The notes under the pieces were generated by a model that made no database searches, was not told where the DNA came from, and was given only the letters and a program-made list of their open reading frames with translations. From contig JAPTJF010000030.1 in the NCBI GenBank assembly GCA_029339195.1, positions 1 through 64,000 on the forward strand: a stretch of DNA of 64,000 bases, read 5' to 3'. Below, one piece after another: positions 20,968 to 32,801 of this stretch (within the stretch, counting starts at the first letter, position 1; every line of letters begins with the position of its first letter). Source of the DNA: Micractinium sp. NFX-FRZ. Its lineage: Eukaryota > Chlorophyta > Trebouxiophyceae > Chlorellales > Chlorellaceae. The position numbers were made by a program, and so were the translations under genes.

Positions 20968-22613
20968 CCGCTGCTGGCGCTGCACCCGCTTGCGCGCCAG
21001 CCGGCATGCCTGGTGGCGACTTAGAGCTTCCCGGCAGCTGCGCCTGCAGCAGTACCTTGGGGCAATATGTCAGGGGCGATTGAGAAGCAAGAGGCAGGCG
21101 GGAGTTTTGGTGGCAGCGCAGCACCTTCCCCTTCCCTCCCTCCCGCCTTGCAGTCCCATCCTCAAGATGGATACCAGAAGTATGACGCCTCAAGTTAGCA
21201 TTCACCTATCAATGTCAAAGGACTCCAGGATGTGCAGCTGGCCGCACTGCACCCGGGGCAGGGAGGGAGGGGGCGCATGAGACGTCGAGGTGGCACGTCG
21301 GGGTTTTCCCGCAGCCGGGGGTGTCGCGAAATGGAAAGCACTCCACGAACAAAGGCAGCAAGCTTGTAAGGGTTTGGGAGGGACCCCGGTTTTCGGGCAT
21401 CAAATGGGTGCAGCAGGTGGGCGCAGGGGCATCCCATCTGTCCTGTCAAGACGGGGCTGTTCAGTACCAGCAGAGCGTATGGGCTGCTGCCAGCGGCTGG
21501 GCTTGCTCAACCAGACATGCTGCCCAGGCAGGCCTGGCCGACGGATCGCAGCGGCGGCAAAGCGTGGCCGCCACCCCAGACACAGCCCCAGCGTGGCCAA
21601 CCTGGCGCACCTGCCAGCGTGTTCGGCACAGGGCTTTACAGTGCAGCATGCATGCCACAGCAGGTATGCATGACACGGCGCAGCGCGCCCAGCGCACCTG
21701 CTGGCAGAACCGGCTTGCCTTGCCATCCACCATGATTGTGGGAGCAGCGTAGTGGGTGGGGCAGATCCTGCTGGTTCAGCAGGCAGAGGGGGGCGAGGCA
21801 CGGGCTGGGCAGGGTGAGCTGAGCGGCGGCGCCGGTGCAGTTCAGCGCAGTTCAGTGCAGGACCCTTGCAGCGGCAGGCAGGGGGCTGGCGTGCCTTCCG
21901 CACCCCCAGCTGGCCACGCCGCCGCAACCCAATGCCGTGATGACCCCTCCACCCAGCAAGCCAGCTCCCGCACTTACCTGTACTTGAAGCTGTAGCCACC
22001 CTCCAGGGGAGCGGTGCAGCCCGCCACACGGCAGGCGCGGGGGCCCTTGCGCCCGCCCTGGGGGCGCCAGATGGCGCCGCCAGAGGATTGGTGGGTGGGG
22101 GTGCAGGGCGGGGCGGTGCTGGCGCTGGTGCGAGGGCGCACTGGCGGGGACGGCCGCTGCGTGTGGCCGCTTGCGCTGTCGCTACTGAGGCTGCTGCTGT
22201 GGATGAGCCTGCACGGCTCCCGTTTGTCCGAGGGCAAACTCAGCCGGATGGCTGGGAGGGCTGCACCCGGGCAAGAAGAGCGGCAGGGGGGAGGGCGGCC
22301 TCTGAGAGGTCAGGAGGCGGCGGAGGGAAGCTGGTGGGAGGGTGTGCTGGCGCCCCCCAGAGTTGCGCTTGGGTCCGTGCCTGGGGGCTTGAGTGTGCCC
22401 TTCTCCGGCTGTCACGTGCATTACCCACAGGGGCCGGCCCCGCGCCAGCTGGCTCCGCAGCTCCCGGTATCTTGCCATTCGGTACGCCGCTTCAGACCCC
22501 CGTTTCGGTACGCCGCACACGCCACACGTTCTACCACACGCCACACACCCCAACGCATGTGGCAAGCACGTGCGGCTCTCACCCTGTGCGACTGTGGGGG
22601 TCGAGGACGACAT
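19257..22613 (-). CDS. SBP-box transcription factor A
   Basis: Predicted 666 aa nuclear DNA-binding protein. Exons in transcript order: 22583-22613, 21978-22260, 21698-21767, 21206-21246, 20053-21043, 19257-19841. The SBP domain spans about residues 87-165. Zinc site 1 uses CRVAGC, the Cys of RIC and the His of PTH; site 2 uses RFCQQC, the His of QLH and the Cys of RRSC. The basic tail SCREALSRHQACRLARKR is the usual nuclear signal. The canonical YHRRH is replaced by YSFKYR. Introns fall in the Arg before ICPTH, after FCQQ, and in the Arg before RSC. A long Gln/Pro/Glu-rich region with a polyglutamine run follows. The last exon opens with a diverged VPS motif (LLPDVPSIQDLISI). Exon 1 (MSSSTPTVAQ) and its acceptor are inferred: the SBP exon has no in-frame ATG, and acceptors near 22299 or 22251 would also keep phase. 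SBP proteins bind GTAC cores. Confidence 0.87.
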
Positions 22614-23676
22614 GTTTGGAGCTGTTTAGGTGCTTTGGGTTTCAGGAGGGTGAAGAGAGTAGAAAGAGATGTTTGTGCGGACCAAACGATGGGGTAAGCT
22701 GCATTCATCTTGGTCGGCAGGCCCAAGACGCGGGCCGCAGCACGCATAGCAAACCGGCGGCCAATTGGCAACATTCAATCTGCCTTCAGGTAATTACTAC
22801 ACTATCTTCCTGCGATGCCATACCCCTCTGACACGGTGCTGATCACACAACAGGCACTGAGGCAGTGCTGCTTCAAGTCAGCCTAACACGGCCGCCCTGC
22901 TCCTCTGGCTGTACTGTAGCAAGCTGTACAAGCAGCAGTGTGTGGGCGCAGCCACGCATGTGCACTCTGGGCAACTGCATGCAGGCACAGGCACAGTGGA
23001 AGGGCCCCTTGGGTGGGTCAAGCAGGGCATTGGATGGCCCACGCCCTGTGTACGGTACAGGTACGCCCGCCCACCTGCCCGCCCACCGCCCGCCAGCTGG
23101 CACGCCCCACTCTGCAACGATGATCACTCCCATCTGTTTACAACTGTGATACATATATGTGTTGGGTGCCAACAGTGTGAGGGAGCCCAGCACAGGCCGG
23201 TAGCTGAGAAATGCGCCGTGGTTGCAGTGTGCGTGCATCAAACGTGAGCCGTGGGGTTACGAGCGCTGGGCGCGCCGGCGCACGGCGGGCGGGCGAGAGG
23301 GGCGGGACTGCTGTTGCAGGGGTTGAAGCACATCCTTGTGTGGTTGTCGTGTGCATATGCATGTAGGTGCAATGTTTATGTTGTGCAGGTCACCAAAACT
23401 TGCGGGAAACGAGGAAAGGTGTGAGCCGCAGGCAGTTGGAGAGAGAGGCAGCTGGGACTGTGGGGTAGGTGAGGGATGCTCCTCGAGGTGTGGGAGTCCA
23501 GTCGGTAAAGGCATGCAAGGGGGCCTCGAGCAGCATGCGGATCAGGCAAGCAATACCAAGAAAATCGTGGGAGGGCATTGGCATCAAGCCAGGGAAACCG
23601 GGCAAATGGGAAAATCGGGCGAATGGGGAAGCGTGCAACCGACAGGCTCGGCCATACACACACAGCCGGGCTGGGT
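22614..23676. other. Spacer between SBP genes A and B
   Basis: About 1.06 kb with no gene seen. It should hold the promoter of gene A (right of 22613) and the 3' UTR of gene B (left of 23677). TTACA at 23138-23142 is a possible polyadenylation signal for B, but it is 535 bp past the stop. Confidence 0.45.
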
Positions 23677-26526
23677 TCAAAACAGAATGTCCCGCCAGTC
23701 CATCTCAGCCGTCGCCTGGGGGGCCAGCAGGTGCTGCCAGGCGTGCTCGCCGTAGAGCAGCGTCGCCTGGGGAAGGGGAAGAGCTGTGGGCACCGCTGGA
23801 GCCCTCAGGGCGGTGCTGTCAAGCGCTGCCGGATGCAGCTGGCTTGGGATGGTCAGGTCTGAGAAAGGGGCGGCGCCAGCAGACGCCAGCAGCTGTGCTG
23901 ACGTGGCGCCCGCCAGCACAGCGCTGGTGCTGGAGCTGCCCCAGCTGTCGGGCGGGCAGTCCGCCGGGGGACGAGCCACCTGCGCGCTGCCGCATGGCAC
24001 GCCTGCAGGCGGCACGCGGCCCAGCAGCGCTTCTGGGGTTGCCGCTGCTTCCATTGCAGCCGTCGTCTTCTCCGCCACCGCTGCAGCCGCCTCACCCAGC
24101 AGCAGCGGCTGCCAGGTGGGCGAAGGCGCGCCGCAGGGCTGGGCTTTGCCAGCAGGGAGATGGGCGGGCACAGGCAGCTCCAAACCCAGCTGCTGACTCA
24201 GATGCTCCAGCTCGACCTCTGAAGGCACGATGTCTGGCTGCATGACAGAGGGTGGGGGGTGAGTAGTGTGGGGAGCATGTCAGGCGGGGTGGATTTGGGT
24301 GGGTGCCAATAGGGTGGCCAGTGGGGTGGCCAGTACGGTTCCGTGGGTGCGCTCGGCCCTGTCTGTGCTGGTCAGGGGCTGCGCGTGCGGTCTGAACTGG
24401 CCGGCACAATTACATTCGGCGGCAGGCGTCAAAGCAGGCAGCTCTGCAGCAAGGGGCACAGCCCGCTCACAGCAGCAGCCTGCTTTGAGCGGCTCTGCAG
24501 TGACGGCAGCAGGCAGCAGCCGCCGCCGCAGCAGCAGCAGCGGCACAATGCATCTGTCGCTTCACAAGTAGCCCTGTGGGAACCGCTTGCTCACCAGTTC
24601 GAATTGAAAGAGCTCCAGAGCCAGCCTGACCATGTCCTTTCTGGGCTTGGGCTTGGCTGCCTGCTGGGTCCTAAAGGGCCGGCAGCTGTCCGCCTCTGAC
24701 GTCCGCGCCACACTCGCTGCCACTGGCCGACCCTCCGGCACCTGCGGCGGCGGCGGTGCCTCTGGCACCTGTTCCCGTGTTGCGGGCAGCTGCGCTGGCC
24801 TTGTCGATGTGGCAGGCGTGGAAGGCGCAGCGGCAGCAGAGGGGCGCTGCTGCGACTGGGCTGGCCGCTGTACTGGCTTCGGCTGCCCTGGCGGCGGCGC
24901 CTGCTCTGACTGGCCCTGCTGCTGTTGCGGCTGGCTCTGCTGCTGCTGTTGCGGCTGGCTCTGTTGCTGCCCCTGCTGCAGTGTCACATTTGCAGCGCCG
25001 GCTCTCAGCTGTGCCGCGAGGTGCACGGCCCCCGCCTTGCCTGCCGTGGTCGGCGGCTGCACAGCTGGTAGGCGTGGAGGTGGCAGCGGCCAGCGCAGCA
25101 AGGGCGGTAGCGGAGGCGGGCGGCTCAGCGGCGGCGCGCGGGCAGCAAATGGCATGGCTAGAAAACCGTGGCTGCCTGGCAGCACTGGCGGGAGCGGCTG
25201 CTCCTGCTGCTCCTGCTGCTGCCCTGACCGCTCCTCCTGCTGCTGCTGAGGCAGCTGCGTCATTAGGCCCACCAGCTGCTGCTGAGGCAGCGGCAGCGGC
25301 AGTGGCCCTGGTGCCAACTGCTCCCGCACGCCGCCGAGCCGCGGCAGCTGCAGCCCTGCGCCGGCGCAGTCTGCGCCCGCCGGCTGCTGCTGATGCTGCT
25401 TCTGCTGCTGCCCTGCCAGCTGGCGCTTGCTCTGTGGCGCTCGCCGCTTGCGGCACACCCGCCGCAGCTGGTGCCGTTCCAAGCTGGAGCGGCAGGAGCG
25501 CCGGTATTCGTCAAACTCGCCCAGGGGGTGCACTTTTGAGCACTGCAGGGCAGAGGGGAGGGGCAGTTGCCACGGTTCGGGCGCACACAGGGCGGGCCAG
25601 GGAGGGAGGGCTGCCCAGCACGCTGGTGGCTTTCAGGGGGCACAGCGCACCCTGGCCTGCCCCCTTTCCCCTGCTCTCTTGCCACTGCATGCCCACACCC
25701 ATACCGTTCGCATGCGGTACTGCGATGCACCATAGCGCTGGGCCCAGCTTCCCAACTGCCTCCCCCCTGCCCACCAAGCCCCTCCATCAACCAACGGACT
25801 GTCGGTGGCAGCCCCCCGCCATCCCCTGCTCCCGCTTGCCTGCTGGCAGAAGCGGCACACCGCATCTCCCATCTGCAGGCGGGGCGCCCGGTAGTGCTCC
25901 TCACAAATCCTGCACGATGGAGGGAGCTATGTGGGATGTATGCCTGTGAGTCGGATGCCGGGGTCAGCCGGGTCTTACGGCATACCGTGCGCGCAGTGCA
26001 GCGCAGTGCGGTGGGCACGGGTGGGTGTGGCTGCGAGGTGCACAGGTGCCTGCACTGCGTGCTTGCACAGCCTGCTTGCACCGCCTGCCTCACCTGTACT
26101 TGAAGCTGTATCCCTCACCCAGCTGCGATGCGCACCCTGGGACGCGGCAGCATCGCTGCTGCTGCTGCTGCTGCTGCTGCTGTGACTCCTCCACCTTCCT
26201 CGGCTCCCAAAGCATGGCCTGCTGTGTACTGCTGCGCGGGCGCTTGCGGCTCCCCTCCCCACTCTCCCCGCTCCAGCTGCTGTCGCTTCTGCTGGAGCCA
26301 CTGCTGCTGGTCGACACGGAGGCTATGCCATGCGCCCGGTGCACGCTGGCGGTGCCTGCAAGTTGAGCGGCAAGCGGCGGATCGCTGGTTGACAGTAGGA
26401 GTACCGCCTGCGGCGGCTCTGGCGGGCAATTGCATTCAAGCCCATAAGGATGGTAAATGTGCTGTGGGTGTTGCAGCACCCACCTGGAGTGACAGTGGCC
26501 AGCGTCCGACCGCACACCCCCGCCAT
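23677..26526 (-). CDS. SBP-box transcription factor B
   Basis: Predicted 627 aa. Exons in transcript order: 26484-26526, 26094-26355, 25840-25909, 24595-25542, 23677-24237. The SBP domain (about residues 84-160) contains CRVPGC, YSFKYRICEEH, RFCQQCSKVH and RRSCRSSLERHQLRRVCRKRR. The 70 bp exon carrying ICEEH...FCQQ matches the same exon of gene A in size and phase. Its donor is GC (CAG|GCAAGC) rather than GT; reading through would destroy the second zinc site. The intron found in A between DR and RSC is absent here, so the rest of the domain and a long Gln/Pro-rich region lie in one 948 bp exon. That exon ends in a Leu/Phe-rich helix (LALELFQFEL). The last exon begins at phase 0 with PDIVPSEVELEHLSQQLGLE, the motif shared across the array. 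A polyglutamine run precedes the domain. The start ATG at 26526 lies in a short first exon whose phase matches. Confidence 0.88.
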
Positions 26527-27949
26527 GTGCCCTTGCGAATGGCGGACTCGCTGAGTTGCGGCTTGGACACGCGTGATTTCAGCGTATAACTCGCGACTCG
26601 TGTATGTAAGTGTAGCTTTGTCCTGGGCATGTCACCGGCAGGAGTTCAAGGGGCCGCGTCCCGCGTCTCATGCTGAGCATGGCATGGACTACAGGGACGC
26701 GGGCGTCCCAGGAGCCACACCACACCCATTAGGTGACCTGCTTGCAGCTCACTGACCACCGCGGCCCACACTGTCTGGGTGTTTGAAATGGGAGGCAGCC
26801 TTCCCTGCACGGAGGCTTTAGGCGGGCAGCGCGGCGGGCAGCGCATCGGTGCAACCCAATGTTTGCAGCGTGCTAATAAGCCCTGAGCTGTGCTTGCGCC
26901 TGCCTGGCTGGCACCGCCTTCCGCCATATGGCTGGCGCCCCCGCCTGCCGCCGGGAGCCACAGGCGCCACAGCTGGTATGCCGGCACGCTGCTGCCAGCT
27001 TGTATGCGGGACACACACATGAGGTCGTGGTCCCCATGTGGGGAAGGGCAAGCTCGTAAGCCACCCGCGTGCCACCAAACGGTGCACGCCGCAACACGGG
27101 ACTAGACTGGACAGCACCAGCGCAACCGGACCCCCTTGCCCTTGATGCATGGGATGCGCAGTCAAGGAAGCAAAGCAACATGGCACGTCTAGGGAACTGA
27201 TGTTTTGATAAACACGACTCTTTACACGAAAGGCAAATGGCAGCACACAAGTACCGAGAAGAGAGCAGAGGACAGAACGGGGGGTGGGTCAAGGCAGTCG
27301 GGTGCTTTTGGTAAATTATGGGGGACGGCTGGCGAGCCTCCGCGTATGGGGCGCCCCCAAAGTGATAGTACCCTTATGCTCTAAGGCTACAAGGCCCAGG
27401 AAAATACAGTGATGTTGCTGTTGTTGCTGATGACTTGCTGTCGTTACTGCTTCCCACTGACAAAGGGAACGTAAAAAGGGCATGGGTGGTTGTCTTAATT
27501 GAGTCGAGTCGAGGTCACAGGAGTGCCTGCCAGCAGTGTGCGCTGGTGGCAGAGCGGAGTCAGACACCCGCTGGGGCCTGCTGTGCCTGGCGCCACAAGC
27601 TGGGCGGTGGCAGGCCAACTGCTGCAGCTGGCTGGCTGCTGCACTTCGTCTCACCGCATCGCCATGCGTGCAGCACGTTACAGGTCCCTGCAAAGCACCG
27701 AGGGCAGAGAGGGGAGCAGCCAGGGTAAGTCCGCACAGAGGAGTGGTGCAACACAGGCAACAACACCCAAACTGCCCATCCTGCACTCTTGAGCACGCTG
27801 CCTACACAGCAGCGCACACCGCATGTTTCCCCCCCTCCTGCCTTTTGCAGCGCATCGGCGCTGAGCAGCAGCGCTGGCCTGCACGGCGCCCTGCTGTCCC
27901 TCGACTTTCCTCCATCTTGCATGGCATGCACAGCATGCAGCTGAGCTGG
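26527..27949. other. Spacer between SBP genes B and C
   Basis: No gene is seen. It contains the promoter of B and the 3' flank of C. Candidate minus-strand TGTAA signals (TTACA on plus) lie at 27678-27682 and 27222-27226. An alternative 3' end of gene C, using a GTGTGA donor just before its stop, could extend into this spacer. Confidence 0.4.
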
Positions 27950-28764
27950 TCAACCATGGTCAAGCGCATGCTTTCCCCCCTCACACCTGTGCATCAGGTC
28001 CATGCCAGACCACACACGGGGAAGCACCGCCCCGCCAGGCAGCTCCAAAAGCTCGTGCCCCGAGCGCCAATCCTTGGCGCCCAAAGGCAGCGGCCCGTCG
28101 GCGTGTGCCGCTGCCGCAGCGGCCTCCGCGCCACGCAGCAAGCGCCAGGCGGCAGTGGCGCCCTGCTCAGGCTGCAGCGCCTGCTGCTGCGCCTGCTGCG
28201 CCTGCTGGGTGCTCGGGTGAGGCAGAGGCAGGGTGTTGCCCAGGTGGAGCCCTTCCCAAATATTGGCTGACCTTGCTGGCGAGTCTCTGGGCCAGGGCTT
28301 GGCAGCCAGCGAGGGCCACTCGTGCTGCGGGCCCCCTGCCGGTGCCGCCGCGCCGGTGCCGCCCATGCCAGCGCTGGCTTGACGCGCCGCCAGTCCTGTG
28401 CCTTCGAACGAACGACCGCCCGCCGCTGAGATGACGGCAGCGATTTCAGCTGCCCAGGCTGCCTGGCGGCTGCTCTGCGACTGCTGCCCCCGCTGCTGCT
28501 GCTCCTGCTGCATGCCCAGCACCGCCTGCTGCTGCTCCTCCTGCGACCGCGGCAGCCACTGCACCAGGCCGTGCTGCTCCTGCTGCTGCTGCTGCTGCTG
28601 CTCATGCTGCTGCAGGTGGCCGCGCTGCTGCGCCCGCTGCGTCGCCTGCGGTTGGCCAGGCGGCGGCCCCGTGCTGGCAGGCCTGTGAGTGGAGCACTGC
28701 AGCATGAAGGCCAGGGCTGCCCCGGGCAGGAGGTCGCCGTCATCTGCCGGCCCCTCACTCCCAG

Positions 28765-28811
<47 letters not shown>

Positions 28812-31529
28812 GAGGGCGCGGCGGGGTGGGGGTGGAGCGCAGAAGCCATTGCCTGGCGGCAGGACAGGCCCAGCTCCTCGGCTATCAGCTGCAGCTCCTC
28901 TTCTGAGGGCACCGCGGGGTCCTGCAGGCAGCAAGGGGCACAACACACGGTATTGTTAGAGTCTGCACCCATGCAGGCAAAGACGGGGAACGCGCGCAGC
29001 AGTGTGGGCTGTCAGTGTGCTTGATCCAGAGGCGGGCAGGGCGCGAGGTGGGGGGAGCACCAGGTGGGGAGGGGGCGCAGGCTGCTGGGGGGAAAATGGG
29101 CTTGGGAATGGAGGGTCAGGAGGCAGAGAGGGGGCGCAAGGTGAGGCGTGGCTGACTGGCTGGCTGGGATGGGTGGCAGCCCTGTTGGGAATTGGGAAGC
29201 AAAGGCAGAGGCCAGCAGCATGGACACGCGGGGGCAGCGGCGAGGCGGGGCGGGGGCAGCGGCGGGAGCAGCACGCAGGGCGTGCACAGCCAGCAGACTG
29301 GCACCAGCTGGGGCACCGGCCCCCATAAAAACGCGTGGCTGGCTGGCACTCACGTTGAACAGGCTGATGTCATCCGCCAGCAGGGCGATGGCGCTCTCCA
29401 GCAGGTGGCTACTCTGCCTCGCCTCGCTGCGGGCCGCCGCCCAGCTGCCGGCCTGCGCCGCCCACGCCGGCTGCTGCCGCTGGGCCGGCGCCTGCGCCTG
29501 CGCCTCAGCGTGCGCCCAAAGCTGCGCCTGCTGCGTCGGCGGCGCTTGCAGCTGCGCCAGCAGCTGCCGCGCGTGCTGCGGCCCCGACAGCGCCACCTGC
29601 GGCGGCCACTGCAGGGTGCTGCGCTCGCTGTGCAGCGCTGCCAGCGGCAGCAGCTCGCCACAGTCCTCTGCCCCACCCAGCGCCTGCGCCTGCTGGGCAT
29701 GCTCTGCCAGCAACCGCTGCAGCTGGCGCGCCGCCGAGGGCTGAGCCGCAGCTGCGGGCTCCTCTGGCGGCAGCAGGGGCGGCCAGGACAGCGAGGGCAG
29801 CGCCGCTGCATGCGTCTGGGGAGACGGGGGCGGCGGCGCCGGCTCATCCTGCGCCCACTGAGTTTGCTTGGGCGGCGGCTGGCGCGCAAAGAGCTGCTCC
29901 TTGGGCCACTCTGCCGGCACGTCCTCCTGCTGCCCCTGCTGCTGCAGCAGCTGAGCCGCCAACCCAGGCTGTGGCTGCCCCGCCATGTGCGGCAGCCGAG
30001 CCGCCTCAACCGCCACCTGCGCAGCCTTGATGCTGCCGTCGCTGCTCGAACCCCCCTGCACCCGCAGCGCCCGCTTGCCGCTGCTGCGCCCCTGGCTGCG
30101 GGAGGCATCGGCCGCAAAATCGGTGTCTGCGGCCTCATCCTCCTCTCGCGCCCGCTTCGGCGCCGGGCGCTGCCGCTGCCGCTGCCGTGCCGCCTTGGGC
30201 TGCCCAGCCTTTGGCCGCGAGCCACCACGAGCGGGCTGCGTGGCCGCGGGCGTCGGCGCCGGCGCGGCACCGCCCATCCCTGCCTCCTCCTCTTCCTCCT
30301 CCTCCTCCTCCGCCTGCTGCTCCTGCTGCAGCTGCTGCTTCCCCTCCTGCTTGCCCCCCTGCTGCCCCTCCATGCGCCGACGCTGCATGCGCGCAAGCCG
30401 CTTCAACCGATGGTGCTCCAGCCCATCCCGACAGCTGCATGTGGATTGGAAGAGCAGGGAGGGAGGGAGTTTACATCCAGGCGGTGGTGGTGGTGGCGCT
30501 GTGCTGCTGCTCCAACCCACCCCGGCGTAGGCAACTGGGTGGGGGGAAGAGAAATGGCGAGTGTGAGGGAGGGGGAGAGCCCGGCGGGAGGGCGAGTGTC
30601 AATATGAGGGCTGGGTGAAAGGTAACTGACTAGAGCATCGCTGGCAGATGTACTGCCAAGCTGGCAAGAGGTGCTCCCGTGACTCCATCCCAAGGCTGCT
30701 CCTCCACCACCACCACTCCAACCTTCTCAAACACTCTTCTTCTACTATACCTGCGCCGATCGGCATCAAAGCAGTCCATCGTGTGCAGCTTCGAACACTG
30801 CAGCGGGACATGGGGGCGCAGGGGGGATGTGAGCGGTGCCGCATGTTTCCCACTGCATGAGCCTTGGAGGGCTGCAGAGGCAGGTGCGTGTGGGCGCCGA
30901 TGCATCGAGCGGCAAGACAAGTGCAGGGCGGAAGGGGCCAAAGCGGTGCATGGAAGCAGCAGTGCCAGGGCAGGGGGCGTGGGGTTGGGCGGGGCAGACC
31001 GCACAGAGGGCGCCTGAGCACGCCACGCCATGCCTCAAGCCGCTGGGCAGAGCAGGGCAGAGCAGGGCAGCCAGGCACCGTGTGGCGCATGTGTGCTTTC
31101 AAGCAAACGCAGCTGGCTGGGGAGGGGCAGACTGGCTGGCTTCTGCCATCAGGATCAAGAGTGGGCTGCTCAGCTGCCGCTGCTGCTAGTGGGCAGCCCC
31201 CAGCGCCGGAGGTGCAGCCTGCGCACCACAGTGCCGCAAGCTCCCGCCTACCACGCCGTGCTCCCCGCCAGCACACCATCCTCAGGTACTGGAGCCACTC
31301 AGGCGGGCCTCACCTGCTGGCAAAACCTCCAGATGATGTCAGACCCCTCAATCTCGATTTCGGTTGCCTGGTGGTGCACCCGGCAGATGCGGTTTTTCAA
31401 GTAGTAGCGGGCCGGCAGCGGCTGGGAGCAGCCTGGGATGCGGCAGGTCGCCGGTGCTGCACGGCTGGCAACAGCGACCGCCGGCGGGGCGGCCCGCCCC
31501 GTGCTGCCCGCTGCTCCGCCGCTTTCCAT
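27950..31529 (-). CDS. SBP-box transcription factor C
   Basis: Predicted 771 aa. Exons in transcript order: 31314-31529, 30751-30797, 29354-30434, 27950-28921. The first exon begins MESGG and carries zinc site 1 whole (CRIPGC, RYYLKNRICRVHH) and FCQQ, so the intron seen in A and B before the ICxxH motif is missing. The remaining sites are CSKLH and RRSCRDGLEHHRLKRLARMQRRR, split by an intron in the Ser codon. The SBP domain covers about residues 29-105. A Glu-rich block, a basic Arg/Lys-rich block (possible second nuclear signal) and long Gln/Ala/Pro-rich sequence follow. Exon 3 ends in a hydrophobic helix (AIALLADDISLFN). The last exon opens with DPAVPSEEELQLIAEELGLS, then a polyglutamine run of about 15. 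The final 14 codons are uncertain because AG|GTGTGAG at about 27991 could be a donor. Confidence 0.85.
28768..28812. repeat. (CTG)n trinucleotide run coding for polyglutamine
   Basis: About 15 uninterrupted CTG units, which read as CAG (Gln) on the coding minus strand in the last exon of SBP gene C. Shorter runs occur in the other SBP genes (near 20930-20962, 26155-26184 and 34560-34585). Confidence 0.9.
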
Positions 31530-32801
31530 CCAGAAGCTTGCGCCAGGCGGACTGCAAGTTGGTTGGCCAGTAGAGTTTGGGAACGTGGAATGGTGTGAGA
31601 GGGGGCGCTACAGCTTGACGCACAAGACGAGGGGAGAGGAGCCAGGCTCCATTTAGCGAGCCGAGGCAGCAGCGGCAAGCACATGGCCGGCCGAGTTGCT
31701 TACCTAAAAAGGACGGAGTGGGGCTGTCCAGCCCTCCGTTGGGGTGTCTCCGCTTGCTTGTGATTACAAGCGCGCCCCAGGAAGCGGTGGCTCGCCGGCG
31801 CCGGCTGCCGCCGTCGGCGGACTCGGCGGTGTTTGCTCTTGGCAGCGCCGAGCTGGCCGGCGCGTCGTGAGCGACTGCAAGGGCCTCTGCAACGGCAAGT
31901 GAGCGCGGAGTTCGCGGTTTGCAGCAGTGCCCGGCTAGGCCGGAGTTGCACGAGCTCCAGGACCAGGCAGCGGAGGCCAACGAGCCGCTCAACTGTCGAA
32001 TAGGCTCACTTGTTGTCAGGAACAGGGGGCGCGGGGGCAAGCGGATGCTCAGACTAGTGCGTCACCGGCTCGTGCATGACCCAGTCAGCCTCTACTTCTT
32101 TCGCGTAGGCACGGCGACTAAATCGTGTTTGCAACTCGGATGAAGTGAACGCGCTGGGCGGGAAGGCCGCTGGGCGCGGCCGTATTTTGGGTCCTCCCTA
32201 GCTGCCCTATCCGCCGCCGCCGGCCTGCCGCCGCGTGCTCCTTTGCACTGCCATCACTTGAGGACCTTCAAGCGGCCGGCAGCAGGCCTTCCAGGGTCCA
32301 CAGAACCTAACATGGAGGGTCTGAATGCTCAGCCTGTCACTACACAAACTTACTCTGCACTGTGGCCAGGGCCTCGGCGAGCGTGCGCCAACCTCCAAAC
32401 CCGCCGTACGCGTGCCGCCTGCGCCTCCCTGCCCGCATGTTGTGAACCCGGACAGTGATGCAGCCACTCATGGTAGCGGCTCTGGAGGGGCATGCCCTGC
32501 TTGCCATGCTCAAAGGTTACGAGCTGCTGCTGCCATTGCTGTCTGGTACGGTGGCTGCAGGGGTGCCACAAGCAGTTGGGGAAGCTGAGCAGCCCAAGCG
32601 CATGCCCAAGGGGTGGATGGGCCCAGGAAAGCGCCCCCCCCAGCGCAATCAACAAATCAACATAAATAACAGAAAATGGTTTGAAAACAGTGGTAAGGAC
32701 GAGAAACAGTTGCATGCAGGGCACGTTTCGTGCATGTTTGTACTGACGCCGGTCTGGCGCTGTGGCCCTCACGCAGGCGTGCCGGGGCACATGCAGCACA
32801 G
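31530..32801. other. Spacer between SBP genes C and D
   Basis: About 1.27 kb without a recognisable gene, with the promoter of C on the left and the 3' flank of D on the right. I did not find a TGTAA on the minus strand close to the stop of D. Open frames near 31700-32160 have no supporting features. Confidence 0.45.

Noticed and set aside
29192..30607. 471-codon plus-strand open frame opposite SBP gene C
   Set aside because: Leu/Arg-rich antisense of a Gln/Ala-rich exon. No start context, no domain, no flanking exons.
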